In this document: positions 7,283-9,485 of the stretch, in pieces
How the letters are laid out: each line of letters begins with the position of its first letter
Position numbering within the stretch: position 1 is the first letter of the stretch
NCBI GenBank assembly: GCA_030145265.1
Contig: JAQYWA010000054.1
Location: forward strand, 1 to 9,485
Reading direction: 5' to 3'
DNA from: Desulfuromonas sp.
GTDB lineage: Bacteria > Desulfobacterota > Desulfuromonadia > Desulfuromonadales > Trichloromonadaceae
Length of the DNA: 9,485 nt
The notes under the pieces: generated by a model
Told to the model about the DNA's origin: nothing
Seen by the model: only the letters and a program-made list of their open reading frames with translations
The model's database searches: none
Position numbers and translations under genes: made by a program

Positions 7283-7293
7283 AAAGGAGGTGA
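7283..7293 (+). promoter_or_regulatory. Near-perfect Shine-Dalgarno of the 18-codon peptide gene
   Basis: AAAGGAGGTGA contains AAGGAGGTGA, fully complementary to the 3' end of 16S rRNA, with the GGAGG ending eight bases before the ATG at 7299. No other start in the window has a site of this quality, which argues strongly that the tiny ORF is translated, and at a high level. Confidence 0.88.
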
Positions 7294-7298
7294 GGCGT

Positions 7299-7355
7299 AT
7301 GAAAAAGTATATGAAGCCCCGGGTGGTCGGTTCCTCGAACGTCCATCCCTGCTAA
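7299..7355 (+). CDS. Candidate radical SAM-modified precursor peptide, 18 residues
   Basis: The ORF encodes MKKYMKPRVVGSSNVHPC followed by TAA. It is below the size cut-off of normal gene callers. Support: the strongest ribosome-binding site in the window at ideal spacing; a position 90 bases after the radical SAM/SPASM gene and before a SPASM-only gene; and an intrinsic terminator 15 bases after the stop, so the message ends cleanly after this ORF. The lysine-rich start and Y4-x-x-P7-x-V9 resemble the Y-x-x-P leader motif that PqqD-like recognition domains bind in some RiPP leaders. The rest, VGSSNVHPC, would be the core, with Ser, Asn, His and a C-terminal Cys as possible modification or metal-binding residues. 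No conventional leader-peptidase site (such as GG) is evident. I know of no described product. That it is the substrate of the adjacent enzyme is an inference from context. Confidence 0.8.
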   Translation: MKKYMKPRVVGSSNVHPC

Positions 7356-7370
7356 GTACAACGTTCCGCC

Positions 7371-7399
7371 GGGGGCAGCGCTGCTGCCCCCTTTTTTTT
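7371..7399 (+). terminator. Strong Rho-independent terminator after the peptide gene
   Basis: GGGGGCAGC (7371-7379) pairs perfectly with GCTGCCCCC (7383-7391) around a three-base loop, and eight T residues follow (7392-7399). It ends the message just after the peptide stop codon and separates it from the SPASM-only gene at 7452. Confidence 0.95.
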
Positions 7400-7438
7400 A
7401 GCCTGTTGCGGATGCCGGTATCGCGGCACCTGTCATTT

Positions 7439-7464
7439 TGACCATCGACCAATGACCATTGACC
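7439..7464 (+). repeat. Short direct repeat spanning the start codon at 7452
   Basis: TGACCATCGACC (7439-7450) and TGACCATTGACC (7453-7464) are identical at 11 of 12 positions with a 14-base period, and the ATG at 7452 lies at the junction. The second copy also overlaps a small palindrome, CAATG-AC-CATTG (7450-7461), that includes the start codon. It could be a binding site or a chance similarity. The second copy is coding (codons for TIDL), which limits its significance. Confidence 0.4.
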
Positions 7465-8381
7465 TGCTTGATACCCCCTTGAGAATTTCCTGGCGCCTGT
7501 CTCCCGAAGGACCGCTCACCGATCCTGACGCGCTGATCGTGGCCGATCGCCTGGTCGAGGCGGGTGTTTTTTACGTTACTCTCGAAGGACATCCCCTGGC
7601 CTGCCCGGCGATAAACGATATCCTGCGCATTTTTGCCGGAGGCGGCCTTCAGGTCATGCTGATCTGTGAAGGGACTGCCGCCGAGCTGAAATACTTACAT
7701 CCCGGGCTGCCGGTGCGGCAGTTGTATCTCGACGTCGCCCCCTGTCTCGCCACTGACGATTTTACCTCTCTTTCGGGCCAGCTTGAATCGATCCGCAACC
7801 AGGGGTTTGATCCAGGCCTTCTGCTGGGTCCCCGTCATGACAATGTGGCAAAGATTCCAAGGCTTTTTGAGCTCTGCCGGGCACATCAGATCCCTAAAAT
7901 TAAGTTGCCAAACGTCGGTATCGATGGTAGCGTCAAAACCCTTTCGGAGGCCGGGTTGGTTACCCCTGAAGACCTGCAGAGCCTGGGCCGAGAACTTGCT
8001 CCGGAGGCCACCTCGGGGCTGGAGCTAGAAGTGCATGACCTGTTTCTCTGGGAGTTGCTCTGCCCCGACCGTCAGGACAGCCGCAGCGAGTATGGCGGCT
8101 GTCAGGCCGCCAACAGTCTCGGCCACGTCGATGGCAGCGGAGATCTTTATCCCTGTTCGTCCTGGCCGGAAAAGCTCGGGTCGTTGCTTGATCATTCGGT
8201 CGAAGCACTCTGGGCGTCTCCTGCGCGACTGCGGATTCGCGAAGAAATAGCCGCGACGCCGGCGGGCTGCCGTGGCTGCCAAGATTTGTCGATCTGTTTC
8301 GGGGGGTGTCGGGGATTGGCGCGGACCTTCAACCGTCACCATGGAAGCCGTGATCCCATGTGTTCGGAACCCCGCGAGTAA
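7452..8381 (+). CDS. GeoRSP-type SPASM-domain protein lacking the radical SAM cluster site
   Basis: A 309-residue protein whose C terminus is a full SPASM domain: C217, C235 (in SGDLYPC), C273, C276, C282, C286 (CRGCQDLSICFGGCRG) and C304, matching the seven-cysteine pattern of the radical SAM enzyme upstream. The N-terminal half resembles a TIM-barrel radical SAM domain in layout, but the place where CxxxCxxC should be (residues about 10-25, LRISWRLSPEGPLTDP) has no cysteine, so SAM cleavage is not expected. It fits what I recall as the 'GeoRSP system SPASM domain protein'. Likely roles are a partner subunit, electron relay or substrate scaffold for the active enzyme. The gene lies 52 bases after the strong terminator and has no recognisable Shine-Dalgarno, so expression probably depends on terminator read-through or on a promoter I cannot identify. 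Confidence 0.88.
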   Translation: MTIDLLDTPLRISWRLSPEGPLTDPDALIVADRLVEAGVFYVTLEGHPLACPAINDILRIFAGGGLQVMLICEGTAAELKYLHPGLPVRQLYLDVAPCLATDDFTSLSGQLESIRNQGFDPGLLLGPRHDNVAKIPRLFELCRAHQIPKIKLPNVGIDGSVKTLSEAGLVTPEDLQSLGRELAPEATSGLELEVHDLFLWELLCPDRQDSRSEYGGCQAANSLGHVDGSGDLYPCSSWPEKLGSLLDHSVEALWASPARLRIREEIAATPAGCRGCQDLSICFGGCRGLARTFNRHHGSRDPMCSEPRE

Positions 8382-8409
8382 TCATACGGGACGCTGGCGT
8401 CTTCATCGC

Positions 8410-8439
8410 TTGCCCTTTCTTATCTTAATCTGATATTCT
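8410..8439 (+). promoter_or_regulatory. Candidate sigma-70 promoter with extended -10 for the desulfurase gene
   Basis: In the AT-rich gap 8382-8448, TTGCCC (8410-8415) and TATTCT (8434-8439) are 18 bases apart, and TG at 8431-8432 makes an extended -10. Each hexamer matches consensus at 4 of 6 positions. Transcription would begin near 8446, only a few bases before the ATG at 8449, which would fit the absence of a Shine-Dalgarno there. A small hairpin at 8390-8401 has no T tract and is not a terminator. Confidence 0.3.
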
Positions 8440-8448
8440 CATAAATAC

Positions 8449-9485
8449 ATGACCATCTACCTCGACAACGCTGCGACCACCTTCCCGAAGCCTGAATCGG
8501 TTTACCGTGCCGTAGATCAGGCCTTGCGCAGCGTCGGCGCCAATCCGGGCCGGGGTGGGCATCTGATGGGGCTGGAGGCCGCTCGCCTGATCTTCGAGGC
8601 CAGAGAAGTGCTGGCCGGTTTCTTCGGCATCCGCGACAGCGCCCGGATTGCTTTCACCGCCAATGCCACCGAAGCCATCAACCTGGCCTTGTTCGGCCTG
8701 TTGCAGCCGGGGGACCGGGTCGTGACCTCGACCATGGAACACAACGCGGTCACCCGTCCATTGCGGGCCCTGCAGGAGCAGGGGGTCGATATCGTCAAGG
8801 TGTCGGCGGATCACCAGGGTCGGATTGATCCGGCTGCAATCCGGGCGGCCTGTACCGAGAAGACCCGGTTGATGGTTCTGACCCACTGTTCCAACGTGTG
8901 CGGCACGCTGCAGCCGGTAGAAGAAATTGGCCCCTGGTGTCGGCAGCAGGGGATCGTTTTTATGCTCGATGCGGCCCAGAGCGCCGGCATCTTTCCCGTG
9001 GATGTCGAAGCGATGGGGATCGACCTGCTGGCGGTGCCCGGGCACAAAGGGCTGATGGGACCGCAGGGAACCGGCATGCTGTATGTGCACGAAGGTCTGC
9101 AGCTCAAACCGCTGATTTACGGCGGTACCGGCGGCAATTCCCACTCAGAATGGCCTCCCGAACAGATGCCGGAACGGTATGAAGCCGGGACTCTCAATAC
9201 TCCCGGTATCGCTGGGCTGAAAGCGGCCGTCGAGTTTCTCGGCGAAACCGGACTCGATAAAATCCGGGCCCGTGAGGCCGATCTTCTCAGCCATCTGCTC
9301 GACGGGCTCAAGGGGATGTCGGGCCTAGAGCTGTATGGCCCGCTTGACCCAGGCGGGCACGGCGGCGCGCTCTCCATCAACCTGGCGGCTATGGATCCGT
9401 CCCAGGTTGGCTTTGCCCTTGATCGTGACCACGGCATCGTCTGTCGGGTCGGGCTGCATTGCGCTCCGGACGCCCATCGGACTAT
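8449..9485 (+). CDS. Cysteine desulfurase family protein (class V aminotransferase fold), 3' end outside window
   Basis: The frame is open to the right edge; 345 codons are visible of a family usually about 380 long. The PLP enzyme marks are all present: MTIYLDNAATTFPKPESV at the N terminus, TANATEAINLAL, the cofactor-stacking histidine H98 in STMEHNAVTRP, the pyridine-binding D175 and Q178 in MLDAAQSAG, and the Schiff-base lysine K200 in VPGHKGLMGPQGTG. The nucleophilic cysteine is C338 in VGLHCAPDAHR, just inside the window. This is the IscS/SufS-like branch with the short active-site loop, which frees sulfur (or selenium from selenocysteine) as a bound persulfide or selenide. A relative of this branch is commonly found near selenium-metabolism genes, which fits YedE upstream; the chalcogen used here is not determinable. 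The start at 8449 sits at the conserved N terminus. No Shine-Dalgarno is seen. Confidence 0.93.
   Translation, partial: MTIYLDNAATTFPKPESVYRAVDQALRSVGANPGRGGHLMGLEAARLIFEAREVLAGFFGIRDSARIAFTANATEAINLALFGLLQPGDRVVTSTMEHNAVTRPLRALQEQGVDIVKVSADHQGRIDPAAIRAACTEKTRLMVLTHCSNVCGTLQPVEEIGPWCRQQGIVFMLDAAQSAGIFPVDVEAMGIDLLAVPGHKGLMGPQGTGMLYVHEGLQLKPLIYGGTGGNSHSEWPPEQMPERYEAGTLNTPGIAGLKAAVEFLGETGLDKIRAREADLLSHLLDGLKGMSGLELYGPLDPGGHGGALSINLAAMDPSQVGFALDRDHGIVCRVGLHCAPDAHRT

Noticed and set aside
5834..7355. Selenoprotein (UGA recoding) in the peptide, permease or maturase genes
   Set aside because: The peptide and maturase end in TAA and the permease in TAG. Reading through the TGA of the PqqD-like gene gives no conserved extension, and no SECIS-like hairpin was seen at these stops.
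7413..7442. A second tiny ORF (MPVSRHLSF) between the terminator and the SPASM-only gene
   Set aside because: No ribosome-binding site precedes it, and nothing in it resembles the candidate precursor peptide.
8390..8401. Hairpin GACG-CTGG-CGTC after the SPASM-only gene as a terminator
   Set aside because: Only four base pairs and no following T tract.
8425..9144. Reverse-strand ORF of 239 codons opposite the desulfurase gene
   Set aside because: The + strand frame shows every catalytic motif of a class V PLP enzyme across the same bases.

Overview
The window is GC-rich, tightly packed DNA on which every supported gene lies on the + strand. Gene content points to a Desulfuromonadia-type bacterium (Geobacter, Pelobacter or Desulfuromonas relatives): an NtrC-type sigma-54 activator, a YedE-family sulfur/selenium permease, a group V cysteine desulfurase, and above all a set of PqqD-like, radical SAM/SPASM and SPASM-only proteins matching what I know as the 'GeoRSP' system. 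The taxonomic call is an inference from gene families, not from a marker gene.

Layout. (1) 1-795: C-terminal part of a sigma-54-dependent response regulator, cut by the left edge. (2) 796-918: non-coding gap with one weak GG-N10-GC sigma-54 promoter candidate. (3) 919-4771: five envelope genes in a coupled run: a short secreted protein resembling the ends of an OpuAC-type binding protein, two right-handed beta-helix proteins (one a lipoprotein, one secreted), a PhnD-like substrate-binding lipoprotein, and a membrane-anchored TPR protein. (4) 4777-7208: a YedE-type permease, a PqqD-like peptide chaperone and a radical SAM/SPASM maturase, joined by 8-nt overlaps. (5) 7299-7355: an 18-codon gene, MKKYMKPRVVGSSNVHPC, behind a near-perfect Shine-Dalgarno sequence and followed at once by a strong intrinsic terminator (7371-7399). 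It is the best candidate for the ribosomally made substrate of the radical SAM enzyme. (6) 7452-8381: a SPASM-domain protein lacking the radical SAM CxxxCxxC site. (7) 8449 to the right edge: a cysteine desulfurase family protein, cut by the window just after its catalytic cysteine.

How the genes may work together. The PqqD-like protein would present the short peptide to the radical SAM enzyme, with the SPASM-only protein as a partner or scaffold. The YedE permease and the desulfurase suggest that sulfur or selenium import and mobilisation accompany the pathway. The upstream envelope genes are packed into the same apparent operon and may act on, receive or export the product, but no sequence evidence fixes that role. 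Continuous spacing from 919 to 7208 supports one transcription unit. The terminator after the peptide gene would make the peptide the most abundant distal message and leave the last two genes to read-through or to a separate promoter.

The candidate precursor peptide, its Y-x-x-P leader-like motif and its placement between a radical SAM maturase and a SPASM-only homologue are the main discovery in this window.
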